A stretch of 59,984 bases of DNA from Cafeteria roenbergensis (GCA_008330645.1 VLTN01000100.1:1-59984), one strand, 5' to 3'. Positions 20,058 to 29,422 are shown, counted from the stretch's first letter. The notes: generated by a model from the sequence alone, not told the origin. Numbers and translations: made by a program.

Positions 20058-21110
20058 CTAGATTAAAGAATAAGCTTCATTCTCAGTCAAAACATAACCA
20101 GCAGTAACATTTATGGACACCCAGCGTGATTTCTCTAATGCTAAGGAAACTCTTTTAATGTTCACTTTATCCATTCCAACATATTTAGACAGTAAATAAT
20201 TTCTTTCGTGTGATGTTCCTTTTTTGAATACTACATAATTCGTGGTTTCAATTTTAATAAGTTTAAAGCTTGCTCCAGCATTTCCTTGATGATTACAAAT
20301 AATAAGATTACATTTCCAATGTCTGCCCTTAGTCAAAAGATGATTTCTTAAGTATTCAATTTTATCAATGTCCACATTATTTTCGTAATCATCGAATAAA
20401 ACCACACATTTAGAAAATAATTTTTCCATCTGATTTTCTGAAAATTTTAGTTTTAACTTATTCTTATTTTCTTGTGATGGTTTAAGATCGTTTAAAGCAA
20501 GTTCCATTTTCATCAAAGTGTTAGGGTCTTTCTTGTATTGTTTCTTTGCATACTTAAACTTAATTTTAGCTTCTTCAAATTGCTTTTTGTCATCTTCAAA
20601 ACTTTCGTTTTGGTCAACAAAATCATTAATATTCAAATATGTTGCATTCCCAAATTTCTTATCTTCAACATCAGTAATAATAAAAACTTTGTAGCCAAAT
20701 GCTCTGTAAACATTAATTAGCATTGCTGAAAAGTGTGATTTTCCAGATCCACTGGGCCCGTTTAAAAAGTAAACATCCCTCGCCTCTGAATCATCTTTGT
20801 CATAACCCAAGGAATAAGGAATAGGAAAAAACTGACTTTTTCCTGAGAGTTTAACCTCATTGAAAGTTTTATCATGATGTGATTTGTCAAGTTTAATAAG
20901 TGCCTTTCTTCCATTGCTTCGTGCTTTTAAAGATCTCATTCTATGCTTTCCAAAGATGCTATAGAGTTGTTCATCTGATATGTCATCTTCTGTCAGCTTT
21001 TCTGGGTTTTTGGAATCTTCGCAAAAGTATAAAACTCTATTGTGTTTTGCTAAATAATTACTCTTATATTTTTCATGAGCAATCGGTACACCTTCATCGT
21101 TAAAGTTCAT
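20058..21110 (-). CDS. FtsK/HerA-type genome-packaging ATPase
   Basis: A 350-aa protein. Walker A is NGPSGSGKS (residues 117-125) after a hydrophobic strand, and Walker B is VVLFDDYE (236-243). HLLTKGRHW and NLIICNHQG, the sensor-like block of the viral A32/FtsK clade, follow. A charged coiled-coil insert (about 165-215, KKQFEEAKIKFKYAKKQYKK) separates the two Walker motifs. The enzyme pumps DNA into the preformed capsid. It sits between the nucleotidyltransferase-like gene and the protease, all on the minus strand. A TAATATATATG element overlaps the start. Confidence 0.9.
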   Translation of the reverse strand: MNFNDEGVPIAHEKYKSNYLAKHNRVLYFCEDSKNPEKLTEDDISDEQLYSIFGKHRMRSLKARSNGRKALIKLDKSHHDKTFNEVKLSGKSQFFPIPYSLGYDKDDSEARDVYFLNGPSGSGKSHFSAMLINVYRAFGYKVFIITDVEDKKFGNATYLNINDFVDQNESFEDDKKQFEEAKIKFKYAKKQYKKDPNTLMKMELALNDLKPSQENKNKLKLKFSENQMEKLFSKCVVLFDDYENNVDIDKIEYLRNHLLTKGRHWKCNLIICNHQGNAGASFKLIKIETTNYVVFKKGTSHERNYLLSKYVGMDKVNIKRVSLALEKSRWVSINVTAGYVLTENEAYSLI

Positions 21111-21259
21111 ATATATTACTCGAAGAAAAAAGTTATTCTATGCGGTTCACTTTTTTGAATGTCACTTTTAAAAACAATACATTCAAAAATGTTAGAAACA
21201 GTGCCTTTTAATATCAACTATTTAGTTTGTAGCACTATTAAATAAATTAATTTGTTAAT
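21111..21259. promoter_or_regulatory. Spacer upstream of the ATPase with start-fused late-type element
   Basis: 149 bp between the nucleotidyltransferase-like stop and the ATPase start. The ATPase ATG is part of TAATATATATG on the minus strand. CACTTTTAAAAAC occurs here but differs from the early motif in the core. Nothing else is seen. Confidence 0.4.
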
Positions 21260-22093
21260 TTAGAAAATATTAATACTCTTTTGTAGTTCATCATTCATAA
21301 CTTTTGTTAATTTCTTTTGAATTTTATCAATATTTGACAATTTAAATTCAGATGATGAAACTTGTAGCTCAGGGAACATACTTTTTAGTTGAATGACAAC
21401 AGTTTCTTTTAGGTTGTTCAAAACTGTCTTTTTTTGTTTTCTATTTGAATCTTTTACATTTTTTAAGGCTTCAAGTCTTGCAAGAGTTAAATATATAAAT
21501 CCAACATCAGAATTATTTAATTTATTTGTCAACTTCTTACTTTTTGACAGTTGATTCGTTGCTTTTGTTAATCCTATCAATCGTTTTAATACTTTGAATA
21601 AATTTTTATTTCTTCCTTTAGAATATTTTTTAATATCTTTTTCATAACCTTTCACAACTTCATCAAGTGGTTTTATAACACTGTTTCCAAAATCATAAAT
21701 AATAGTTATTTCCTCATAATATCCCCCAATCAATGCTATGAAGTCCAGTTTTACCCAGTTATCACCAGCTTTAATGAGTCTTGGTTGTTGAGATTCAAAT
21801 AATAGCATTTTAACAGCTTGGGAAACAGTTTTAGTTTTTGTTTTTCCTATTTTCAGTTCCCTGAAAAATAAGTAAGATGGCAATTCAGAATAAAGAAATT
21901 TCGCAAGATTTTGACATAACTTTTCATATTGTGACATGGACATTTTAGCGTATAAATCAATATCAGAAGAAAAGAATGTTGTAGGAAATGAACCGTTAAG
22001 CCATAAGTGAATATCGTTAAATAATCGTAAATCTTGAAAAATTGCTTGATGTCTTTCGTTGAATGAGTCGAAGTTCTTATCGTTAAGTTGCAT
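21260..22093 (-). CDS. Nucleotidyltransferase-fold protein (Pol beta-like), unknown role
   Basis: A 277-aa protein. LNGSFPTTFFSSDIDLYAKM fits the hG[SG]...DxD signature of the nucleotidyltransferase superfamily (Gly34-Ser35, Asp44, Asp46). A third acidic position is at Asp117 in WVKLDFIAL, as expected for the three-Asp active site. The C-terminal half is Lys-rich and helical. Substrate cannot be inferred: the fold includes poly(A) polymerases, tRNA nucleotidyltransferases, MNT/HEPN toxins-antitoxins and cGAS-like enzymes. It is the first gene of the minus-strand virion block (NTase-like, ATPase, protease) and is divergent from the 550-aa gene over 41 bp. Conserved catalytic residues argue for an active enzyme. 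Confidence 0.65.
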   Translation of the reverse strand: MQLNDKNFDSFNERHQAIFQDLRLFNDIHLWLNGSFPTTFFSSDIDLYAKMSMSQYEKLCQNLAKFLYSELPSYLFFRELKIGKTKTKTVSQAVKMLLFESQQPRLIKAGDNWVKLDFIALIGGYYEEITIIYDFGNSVIKPLDEVVKGYEKDIKKYSKGRNKNLFKVLKRLIGLTKATNQLSKSKKLTNKLNNSDVGFIYLTLARLEALKNVKDSNRKQKKTVLNNLKETVVIQLKSMFPELQVSSSEFKLSNIDKIQKKLTKVMNDELQKSINIF

Positions 22094-22137
22094 ATAATAA
22101 TAGTTAAGAATTTTTTTTTGTAATCGTAGTATATATG
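22094..22137. promoter_or_regulatory. Compact divergent late-type promoter region
   Basis: Only 41 bp separate the NTase-like and 550-aa genes. The plus-strand start is GTAGTATATATG and the minus-strand start is ATTATTATATG, both fused to TATAT. No ACACTTAA motif is present, in contrast with the replication-side spacers. Confidence 0.5.
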
Positions 22138-23787
22138 AGTTTAAGAGATATACTAAGAAATCTCAATATCACAAGACAAGAGGTCAATGTAGGACAATTC
22201 AATAATGCGGTAAAGGAATATCGCCAAGAACAAGCGATCAAGGACTCCTTACGTCAACAAACTAAAAGGGATGATATTATTATCGCTCAAAAAGATTTCG
22301 TCCCTCTTGATGTGAGAAGAAGAGAACAAAGAATAGATGAAAACATTAAAACTTCTATGGCTTTACTTGTTGATGGACTGAATGAAGAATCAGTTCCGAA
22401 ACTGTCATCAAATTTAGATAGAATTCAAGATATTGTTTTAAAAGAAAATCCTTCTTTATCAATGTTGGCACAACTTAAACGGTTTTTAGGGCAGTTGTCG
22501 CAACGAATGAAAGAAATTAATATTGAAGAAAGAGTTGATGAGGATGATATGACATATGATGAATACGTTCGACTTGATCATACTAAATATGGCACAATGT
22601 TAAATAATAAAATTCAAGTTATTTCTTCATTGCTCCAAAATAAAATAATTACAGATGATGTAATGAAAACAGTTCTTAAAGATATTGAAACCACCGTGGT
22701 TGATGATCTTGATAAACTATCTGTAGAAAAGATATATTCAAGGTTAATTCCAGATGGTGAAAAGAAAGTAAGTCCATCTCTCAGATTTATGAAACAAGAA
22801 ATTAAGCGAGTGATGGGCAAAAATTTAGAGGAATTAAAAGATCCCATTGCTTCAACTTCCAAGCAACTCCAATCGTTAAAAGATGAAATACAGAAGATGT
22901 ATAAAGATGCATCTACTGAAGACCTTGCAGAACTATTTACAACCACTCTGAAAGGAAGAATTAACACAAAACTATATGATGATGGAGAACAACCATTGGA
23001 TGCTGATGATTGGCGAAGAATAACAAAAAGTAAAAGTGATATGTTAAATTTGATTTCTGATTACTACTCTCAACCCCGTGTCATTGACAATGTGCAATCA
23101 ATTGAAGAGTATAAAAGAAAGCCTAAAGACAGAGCTGATCTGATAAATATTGTTGATGCATTGCTGACCTATGCAAGTCCCACCTTTTTAGAAGATAATG
23201 ACATGACAAGATCCAAACTTTTAAATAGTAATATGGATGTCTTGGAAGAATACCGTCAAAAACTACTTCCCGAGGTGTTTGATATATACGCCAGAGAACG
23301 AGCTTCACTTCCACACAGAACTGCAAGTTTAGAACAAAAACTCAGACAAGCAAAAACCAAGGCAGAACAAAAGCGGATATTACAGGAAGAAGAAGATGCA
23401 AGAGCAAGAGAAAGAGAACAAGAAAGCGATATTCTCAAGCTGTGGAAAAAAGCGTCAGATTCTCAAACTGAAGATTTAGCTAAAAAGTTTACTTCCAAGA
23501 AAAAGGGGGATCTTAAATTTCAAGTAGAAAAGCTTTTAAAAGCTCAAGGGTTTAAATCCAAAAAAGACATAGCAAAACACAAGCCACAAATGTGGAAAAC
23601 AATTTTAGAATCACCTCAAGCTATGAAATCACTGTTGGATAATGGAATACTTCCTAAAAGTTTTATTGATTCACAGGTGAAGGGTGAAGGGAAAAAAAGC
23701 CACAAAACAAAAACAAAGAAAGAGAAAAAGCAAAAACCTATAAAACTTAGTAAAAGTCTCCTCAAAATATTAAACAAAATAAAATAA
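22135..23787 (+). CDS. Unknown 550-aa helical protein, virion-module
   Basis: A large, highly charged, mostly helical protein with coiled-coil stretches around residues 385-425 (QKLRQAKTKAEQKRILQEEE) and a very basic C-terminal tail from about 515 (KSHKTKTKKEKKQKP). No enzyme motifs are visible. It opens the plus-strand virion block, followed by the 123-aa protein, penton and MCP. A basic tail could bind packaged DNA and the helical body could act as scaffold, but these are inferences from composition and position. It has a TATATATG-type start. Confidence 0.7.
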   Translation: MSLRDILRNLNITRQEVNVGQFNNAVKEYRQEQAIKDSLRQQTKRDDIIIAQKDFVPLDVRRREQRIDENIKTSMALLVDGLNEESVPKLSSNLDRIQDIVLKENPSLSMLAQLKRFLGQLSQRMKEINIEERVDEDDMTYDEYVRLDHTKYGTMLNNKIQVISSLLQNKIITDDVMKTVLKDIETTVVDDLDKLSVEKIYSRLIPDGEKKVSPSLRFMKQEIKRVMGKNLEELKDPIASTSKQLQSLKDEIQKMYKDASTEDLAELFTTTLKGRINTKLYDDGEQPLDADDWRRITKSKSDMLNLISDYYSQPRVIDNVQSIEEYKRKPKDRADLINIVDALLTYASPTFLEDNDMTRSKLLNSNMDVLEEYRQKLLPEVFDIYARERASLPHRTASLEQKLRQAKTKAEQKRILQEEEDARAREREQESDILKLWKKASDSQTEDLAKKFTSKKKGDLKFQVEKLLKAQGFKSKKDIAKHKPQMWKTILESPQAMKSLLDNGILPKSFIDSQVKGEGKKSHKTKTKKEKKQKPIKLSKSLLKILNKIK

Positions 23788-23806
23788 TATCTTTTTAATA
23801 TATATA

Positions 23807-24178
23807 ATGAGTTATCGATTAGATGAAGACTTGAACCTTGTTGGATCTGGAAAGCGAAAGCTTCTGGATGGTAAACAAAATATATCAAAAGCTCAAATGT
23901 TGGATGCCGTGGAGGAACTTTATCAAGGCAGTGGGAAGACTAGAGGAGGTTTTCTAATGGATTTGGTAGGCAACATCGCCAACATGATCAAAAACGGGGT
24001 AGAAGGTAAACGATGGAGCGACAACACCGTGTTCCAAGGACTTGGGAAAAAATCCAAGAAAGCTGAAAAGCCAAAACGTAAAGTTTCAGAATATCATAAG
24101 CTTCTTGGAAAGTTGATGAAGAAAGGAATGTCTATGAAACAGGCTCAAGCCTTTCTAAAGAAGAACCTCAAGAAATGA
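23807..24178 (+). CDS. Candidate adenovirus pVI-like minor virion protein (123 aa)
   Basis: A basic protein with a middle segment TRGGFLMDLVGNIANMIKNG (residues 45-64). This is a GG protease-type site directly followed by an amphipathic helix, the same arrangement as the pre-sequence and membrane-lytic helix of adenovirus pVI, known also for Polinton-like viruses. Another small-residue site, YQGSG, precedes it. The C-terminal 35 residues (YHKLLGKLMKKGMSMKQAQAFLKK) resemble the short basic S-Y-x-x-h motif seen in many giant-virus proteins. The gene lies 19 bp after the 550-aa gene and before the penton gene. Expected role is capsid-internal and release of membrane-lytic peptide on entry. Similarity is by pattern only. 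Confidence 0.6.
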   Translation: MSYRLDEDLNLVGSGKRKLLDGKQNISKAQMLDAVEELYQGSGKTRGGFLMDLVGNIANMIKNGVEGKRWSDNTVFQGLGKKSKKAEKPKRKVSEYHKLLGKLMKKGMSMKQAQAFLKKNLKK

Positions 24179-24339
24179 GCTTTATAGTGGATTTCAGGCA
24201 TTATTTGGTATATTTTATACAAAAGTCAAATATTTACAGTTTTTGCAAATATTTGAAAATAAATCGATTTATCCTTTTTTTGCATTTTTATTTTGCTGGG
24301 ATTTTTTCAGAAATATTATTTTTCGTTTCATAGTATATA

Positions 24340-25212
24340 ATGTCTACCATATATAAACGTCTTACTGGTCAAGCTCATGGCGAGGATGGAATTCAAAAAG
24401 TGGCAGTTGTAGAAATAAACAGAGGAACACCAATACTGGAAAACTCCATGGGGTGGGATGTTGGAATTTCACGGCTCATTATGAAAAATATTAAACTGCC
24501 TTTATTTGATCCATCACAAAACTCAGTCACTATTTACTTTCAAAATATTAGCACATCAGCGGTAAGCTCTCAACTCGTCAACTTTGCACCACTTGCTGAA
24601 AGTGATGGCTATATTTATGACTATCAAGATGTTGCCGCTGCTATTAACAACGCTTTCGCCGCATTATCCGCAACTTTAGGAATTGTTGATGTTCCTACTT
24701 TTACCTTTAATCCTGAAAATTTAAAGTTTGCGGTAAATTCTGAATCTGCTTTTAGATCATCTTATAAAATCGCTTTTGACTCTGATTTATACAGCTATAT
24801 GCCATCTTTTGATTATGAATCTGTCGCCGATGACCCATATTATTTAGATTTGGCAAATAATGGTGACACTCTTCAACAATACACATCAACCATTGAACTT
24901 ATTTCTCCTGTTGCTTCTATAGCTGTGAAAAGTGATTTGCCCGCATCTAATGACCTTCTACCGCCTCCTTTTGGTTCTTCTAGTGATATTGCTTCAGTTT
25001 TTGATGAGGCCAAGTATCTTATAGATTTTGACGTGCAACAAACAAACAACCAAGCTGAAAATTTAATTAGACATTCCGCTAAACTGAACGAAATAGAATG
25101 GCGAAATATTGTAAGCAATAATGATATAACCAACTTTTATTTAAAATTTTACTGGATTGACTATAGAAACAATTCTCATCTAATCTATCTTGACAAAAAA
25201 TTCAGTTATTAA
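24340..25212 (+). CDS. Minor capsid (penton) protein
   Basis: 290 aa, against 303 aa for mavirus mCP, and immediately upstream of the MCP gene as in mavirus. The sequence is strand-rich with little charge, consistent with a single jelly-roll, and begins with a typical polar segment (YKRLTGQAHGEDGIQKVAVV). Assignment rests on size, gene order and composition. The start is fused to GTATATAATG. The 160-bp upstream spacer (24179-24339) is AT-rich with no ORF. Confidence 0.75.
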   Translation: MSTIYKRLTGQAHGEDGIQKVAVVEINRGTPILENSMGWDVGISRLIMKNIKLPLFDPSQNSVTIYFQNISTSAVSSQLVNFAPLAESDGYIYDYQDVAAAINNAFAALSATLGIVDVPTFTFNPENLKFAVNSESAFRSSYKIAFDSDLYSYMPSFDYESVADDPYYLDLANNGDTLQQYTSTIELISPVASIAVKSDLPASNDLLPPPFGSSSDIASVFDEAKYLIDFDVQQTNNQAENLIRHSAKLNEIEWRNIVSNNDITNFYLKFYWIDYRNNSHLIYLDKKFSY

Positions 25213-25283
25213 TGCAAAAAATCATTTTTCAGTTACAACAATGATATAGATTTATTTAATGTATAAAAAATATTTTCTTTTCT

Positions 25284-25297
25284 GATAATATATAATG
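25284..25297 (+). promoter_or_regulatory. Late-type start element of the major capsid gene
   Basis: TAATATATAATG includes the MCP start codon. The same TATATAATG arrangement is seen at the penton gene (24332-24342) and the 123-aa gene (23797-23809), and TATATG forms at 22135 and 27118. It implies very short 5' leaders on virion genes. Confidence 0.5.
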
Positions 25298-27067
25298 GAA
25301 GGTAAATATTTCAAAAATACCGTACTTATCGCTGATAAAAGTGAACAATTCAGAGAACCATCAGAAATTATGCTTGGTGCAAGACTCGGAAATGCTTCAT
25401 CTATCAGAAGACAATTAAATGTAGTCGCTCCTACCAATGGTGCAGCAGGAACTCTGACAGTCAATGAGTCTTTTCCTGTTGGCAATGTTGAAAGTGTTCC
25501 CTCTTGGCAACTCACCGCATCTTTTGCGTTGACTGGCACAACTGGATTGACCGCTGCAGGAACTGATCAACTTTATGGTGTCCTTGGTATAAAGCGTGAA
25601 GCACTTTCTGATCTTCAGACTAATGCAACAGTTGAACTGAACGGAGAACAATTTAACTCAAGACCACAAGACAATCGTGAAGTTTTAATCAACACCGCTC
25701 CACTTTCTCATTTAGCTAAGCTTTCAGATGCTCCCGCTGGTCAACTGTTTGATTCTTATGATTCTACAAATATCAATAACTCCCTTCGTGAAGGGGCTAA
25801 TGCCATTGACACCGTTTCATCCAATGGAATAGGTAACAACTGGAAAATTAGCAATGTTGTAAAAGTGGCTGACAACAGTTTTACTTTTGATATTGTTTAT
25901 GAAGAAGTTGTTAAAGCAAATCCTTTTCAATACAACGATCCAAACCCAAGACCATTCAGAAATCTTTCAACCTTTAAAATGGATGTTGATACTTTGGCTC
26001 TTTCTAATGGATTCATTGCTGTAAACTCTGCCAATACACAAGCTACCACAACTTTGGCATGCACCTATTCTTCTTGGAAGCTTCTAATGCATACTTGGAA
26101 TCCTTCTCTTCCTGCTAAAATCCCTAAGCAAATTGTATATAATGCTCCTAAAATTGTTAGAGTTAAAAGCCAAACAGTAAGTCTCAGTTCTGCAGCTTCC
26201 ACATCTGTAACCATGGATTCAGTTTTAATAAAAACTGTGCCTTCTGCATTCTTCCTATTTGCCAAGCGAAACGACCCTAATAATGGTACAAAGTATGGCA
26301 AACCTGATCAATACGCTGGAATGCTGAGTCTGGAAGCTGATGCCGTAAATGACACAGGAATTTTTAAAAGTTATACACCTCATCAAATTTATAACATGGC
26401 CACCAAGAATGGATACAATGAAAGATATAGCAAGTGGGCTATGCAAAATATGGGTGCAAACAAATTTGGGGCTGGTTCATTTTTGATTCTAAAACCTGAT
26501 GATTTCCCCGCTTCCGATCAACAATCATTCATATCTCATTCTAATGTTTCTCAAAGCATGGTGTTCCGCCTTGACCTCTTAGGGCATGATGTCGCACCTG
26601 CCGACTACACGCTCCATTTATTGGCTATGTATGATGACCTTATTTTATACAATGAAGCAAACGAGGGTCTCTACTCTTCTGAAAGACCTATCATCAGCCC
26701 TGAAAAACTCTCTAGTTCTAGCGTTGTCTATGAAGATAACAAATCACAAAATAACCATATTGTTGGTGGTTCTTGGGCTTCCTCTCTATGGAATGGACTC
26801 CAATATATGAAAAACCTTTTAACTTCCCCACAGGCCAGAATGATATCTAAGAGTGTTCGCAATTCTGGGGCACTTCCTTGGGCTGCTGATGGCTCAATGG
26901 TTGGAAATGCTGCTTCTGCCTTTGGATATGGAAACGAACAAAAAAAAGCCCCTAAAAAAACCCCTAAAACAAAGAAAGGTGGTGAAATCTTTGATATAGG
27001 AAAGGGCAAAGGAGGTCAACGTGTTTCTAAAGCTCAACTTAAGAAAATGCTTGATGATGCTTTCTAA
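25295..27067 (+). CDS. Major capsid protein (double jelly-roll)
   Basis: 590 aa, against 606 aa for mavirus MCP. It is low in charge, strand-rich, with many Asn/Ser/Thr, Pro-rich turns and a long C-terminal arm. The last 50 residues switch to a Lys/Gly-rich tail (KKAPKKTPKTKKGGEIFDIG) containing a KKGG site. Mavirus MCP is known to be trimmed at its C-terminus by the viral protease, so this GG is a plausible cleavage site. It forms the trimeric hexon-like capsomers. The preceding 82-bp spacer holds only the TATATAATG start element. Confidence 0.85.
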   Translation: MEGKYFKNTVLIADKSEQFREPSEIMLGARLGNASSIRRQLNVVAPTNGAAGTLTVNESFPVGNVESVPSWQLTASFALTGTTGLTAAGTDQLYGVLGIKREALSDLQTNATVELNGEQFNSRPQDNREVLINTAPLSHLAKLSDAPAGQLFDSYDSTNINNSLREGANAIDTVSSNGIGNNWKISNVVKVADNSFTFDIVYEEVVKANPFQYNDPNPRPFRNLSTFKMDVDTLALSNGFIAVNSANTQATTTLACTYSSWKLLMHTWNPSLPAKIPKQIVYNAPKIVRVKSQTVSLSSAASTSVTMDSVLIKTVPSAFFLFAKRNDPNNGTKYGKPDQYAGMLSLEADAVNDTGIFKSYTPHQIYNMATKNGYNERYSKWAMQNMGANKFGAGSFLILKPDDFPASDQQSFISHSNVSQSMVFRLDLLGHDVAPADYTLHLLAMYDDLILYNEANEGLYSSERPIISPEKLSSSSVVYEDNKSQNNHIVGGSWASSLWNGLQYMKNLLTSPQARMISKSVRNSGALPWAADGSMVGNAASAFGYGNEQKKAPKKTPKTKKGGEIFDIGKGKGGQRVSKAQLKKMLDDAF

Positions 27068-27117
27068 GTATAACAAAAATAAATATTTAATATAAATTAT
27101 TTCTATTCTTATGATAT

Positions 27118-28766
27118 ATGAGTATTTCAAAATATCACAAGAGAAAACAATCTTGATCTATACTGTCATGATCTCACGGTTTCAAATGATCTTGAAGTTG
27201 CCAATGTTTCAATTTCTGGAGATATTGCCATCACGGGTGATGTGACCGCTCAAAATGTAACCGCAAATGTTGCATTGAATGGACAAAGTGTCAATCTTAG
27301 CGGTTCAGAATTAAGCCCGGGTGATGAAATGTATCAAGCTGTTAGATTAGACAAAGATACACCTTTAGTGTTTGATGTTAATACAGATACCAATACTTGG
27401 AGTCCCGCAATTTCTTTTTATGGTGAAGAAAATGTTGATAGATCACTCTACTTTTACGGTGGTAATCAAGCAGGTAATCAAAAAGTCACAGACTGGCAAA
27501 AAGAATGTTCAATGAAAATTAATGATAATGTAGTTGTTCAAAATGGCAATCTTGTACTTTTCCAATCTCCCACACCTTCCACTTTGGCAGAAAGAACAAC
27601 AGAAAAAACAATTAGTTTTAATTTTGGCGATGATGGTCTCGATGGTGGACAAACTTGTAATATTGGTATGGTTGGAGACTCTGTCAATGGCGTTGAAGGA
27701 AACATCATATTTAGATGTCAGAACGATAACAGCGTTCCCCCTTCTACTCTCTCTGAAACTATGAGAATCAAAGGACCAAAAGTTGGAATTCTTACCGATG
27801 ACCCGCAAGATGATTTGCACGTCAACGGTGGCCTCAAGGCAACCACCGCATATATTGATGATCACTGTTCAGTTATTGGTAACACTGGAACTAATCAGCT
27901 TTCAGTAGGTTCACTTAATATGCCTACTACAAATCTGTCCGCTAAATTCAGAAGTCCTTCAGCATCTGTAACAGAAGCGGGGCAACTCTGCATCGAAGCA
28001 GGAACAGATGCAGGGGGTGATCGTGCAGGATGGGGTGCTATCACTTGGAATGGTTACTTGGACGGAACCACAAACGGATATCACAGAATCAGCGATACTA
28101 AAAAGATTTGGCAAATGAAATGCGATCAACGACCAGCTAATGATTCATTTATTCTTTCTACAATCACACCCACTGACCCATTAAACCCTCAATCCATTGA
28201 ATGGATAAATTGTGATGGTGATAGGAATATGATCCTAAATGAACTTATGTTTTTTAGATGCCATTCCTGAACTCCCTCTCGTCCGCCCAACCTCTGACAA
28301 CACCATAGACTTAGGATACAGTTCTTTTAGATGGAAAGATGTATACGCAGGAAATGGAACAATTCAAACATCAGACGAAACCATGAAGAACTCCATCGTG
28401 TCACTGAGTGAAGATAAAGGTTTGAGCTATATTAATAAGTTGCGACCTGTGAGCTTTAAATTTAATGATGGCGGAGTTAGAAATCACAGCGGTTTTATTG
28501 CTCAAGAAGTTGAAGCTGTTATGACCGAACTTGGGGATGTTGACGGAACAAACAACGCCACAGTAATTAAAAGCACTGTTGAAGTTGATGACCCTGAATA
28601 TGTGGCTGAAGAAGGACATGAACTTGACCCCGTCCCTCAAGTTGAAAAAACAGTTTACGGATTAAGATATACTGAAATGATCGCATCACTTGTCAAAGCT
28701 GTTCAAGAACTTTCATCTAAAAATGACGAACTTGTTGCACGTATTGAAGCTTTAGAGAGTGCTTAA
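27118..28766 (+). CDS. Fibre/spike protein with C-terminal S74 intramolecular chaperone, two frameshifts
   Basis: Read with two single-base corrections this is a ~548-aa protein. The start ATG at 27118 has the TATATG element. Frame changes occur near 27124-27132 (T3/A4 runs) and at the T6 run 28250-28255. The intact pieces are 27122-28270 (open from just behind the start) and 28239-28766. The N-terminal and middle parts are repetitive, strand-rich, fibre-like (VSISGDIAITGDVTAQNVTA). The C-terminus carries the S74 signature: DNTIDLGYSSFRWKDVY, TSDETMKNSI with the Ser-Asp and Lys, SGFIAQEVEAV, then a coiled coil (SKNDELVARIEALES). S74 domains trimerise phage tail spikes and then self-cleave. 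This suggests a trimeric host-attachment fibre following the MCP. Confidence 0.75.
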
Positions 28767-28794
28767 ATAAATATCTAAACATAATATATATAAA

Positions 28795-28875
28795 ATGTTC
28801 TCTTTTCGCAAGTTTAAAAAAAGCTTGTTCTATGTTTACAGAAAAATTAGACACTCTATGAAAATGAGCCTTTAA
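28795..28875 (+). CDS. Micro-ORF, 26-aa very basic peptide
   Basis: An ATG directly behind ATAATATATATAAA, the same start-fused element used by the capsid genes, opens 26 codons ending in TAA at 28873-28875. The product has ten Lys/Arg plus aromatic residues (FSFRKFKKSLFYVYRKIRH). It is far too short for confident calling by codon use. Position behind the fibre gene and composition recall small DNA-condensing core peptides of adenoviruses (pX/mu), but that is only an analogy. Confidence 0.4.
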   Translation: MFSFRKFKKSLFYVYRKIRHSMKMSL

Positions 28876-28923
28876 AGTTGTTCACTTTATCATATCACTA
28901 TTTAATAGTATTATGATAATTAA

Positions 28924-29349
28924 CTACTCAAACCGTAAAGTTAGTTTTTCGTTAATTTCTTTCTGTGTCATTTCTTGGTTTCTCTCTTCATCTCTTGCAA
29001 TGCTCTTTATTTCCCGTTTAATCCTTCTTACGTACATATGATTAATGCAACAACATTTCCCTTTATTCTCACAATCAAAATGAACATAATCTCTATCATC
29101 CAATGGAGCGATAAAATTGTGATATAGTAGCCTATGAAGGGCTAATTTATTATGTCTAATATAAAAGTTAATATATATTGTTTTCCGTTTTTTTACTGAT
29201 CCTTTCCATAGAACACATTCATTTCCAAATAAACTTTTTCCTGTTCTTTTTACAATTCTCTTTAAATCACCATAGAGTAGCTTTTTTTTTGCTTTTACAT
29301 CCTTTCTTTGTTTAAATAGTAATTCTTCTAGTAGTTCTTCTTTATTCAT
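28924..29349 (-). CDS. HNH/His-Me-finger endonuclease-like protein (141 aa)
   Basis: The central region reads ECVLWKG, then LALHRLLYHNFIAPL, then YVHFDCENKGKCCCINHMY. This follows the Cys-x-x-h-G, LHRLxY, C-x-N-x-x-CxNxxH pattern of zinc-binding-loop His-Me-finger (HNH-type) homing endonucleases. The usual catalytic His before the DC pair may be the His in YVHFDC. N- and C-terminal thirds are charged helices. Such genes are common passengers in giant viruses and virophages. It is convergent with the micro-ORF, with a 48-bp gap. The 29350-29462 spacer holds no ORF. Confidence 0.55.
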   Translation of the reverse strand: MNKEELLEELLFKQRKDVKAKKKLLYGDLKRIVKRTGKSLFGNECVLWKGSVKKRKTIYINFYIRHNKLALHRLLYHNFIAPLDDRDYVHFDCENKGKCCCINHMYVRRIKREIKSIARDEERNQEMTQKEINEKLTLRFE

Positions 29350-29422
29350 TATGTAATTAGTATATATTATTTATCAGCTATTCCTGTACTCACTCCACAC
29401 CGGGGTAAAGTCATCGCACAAA

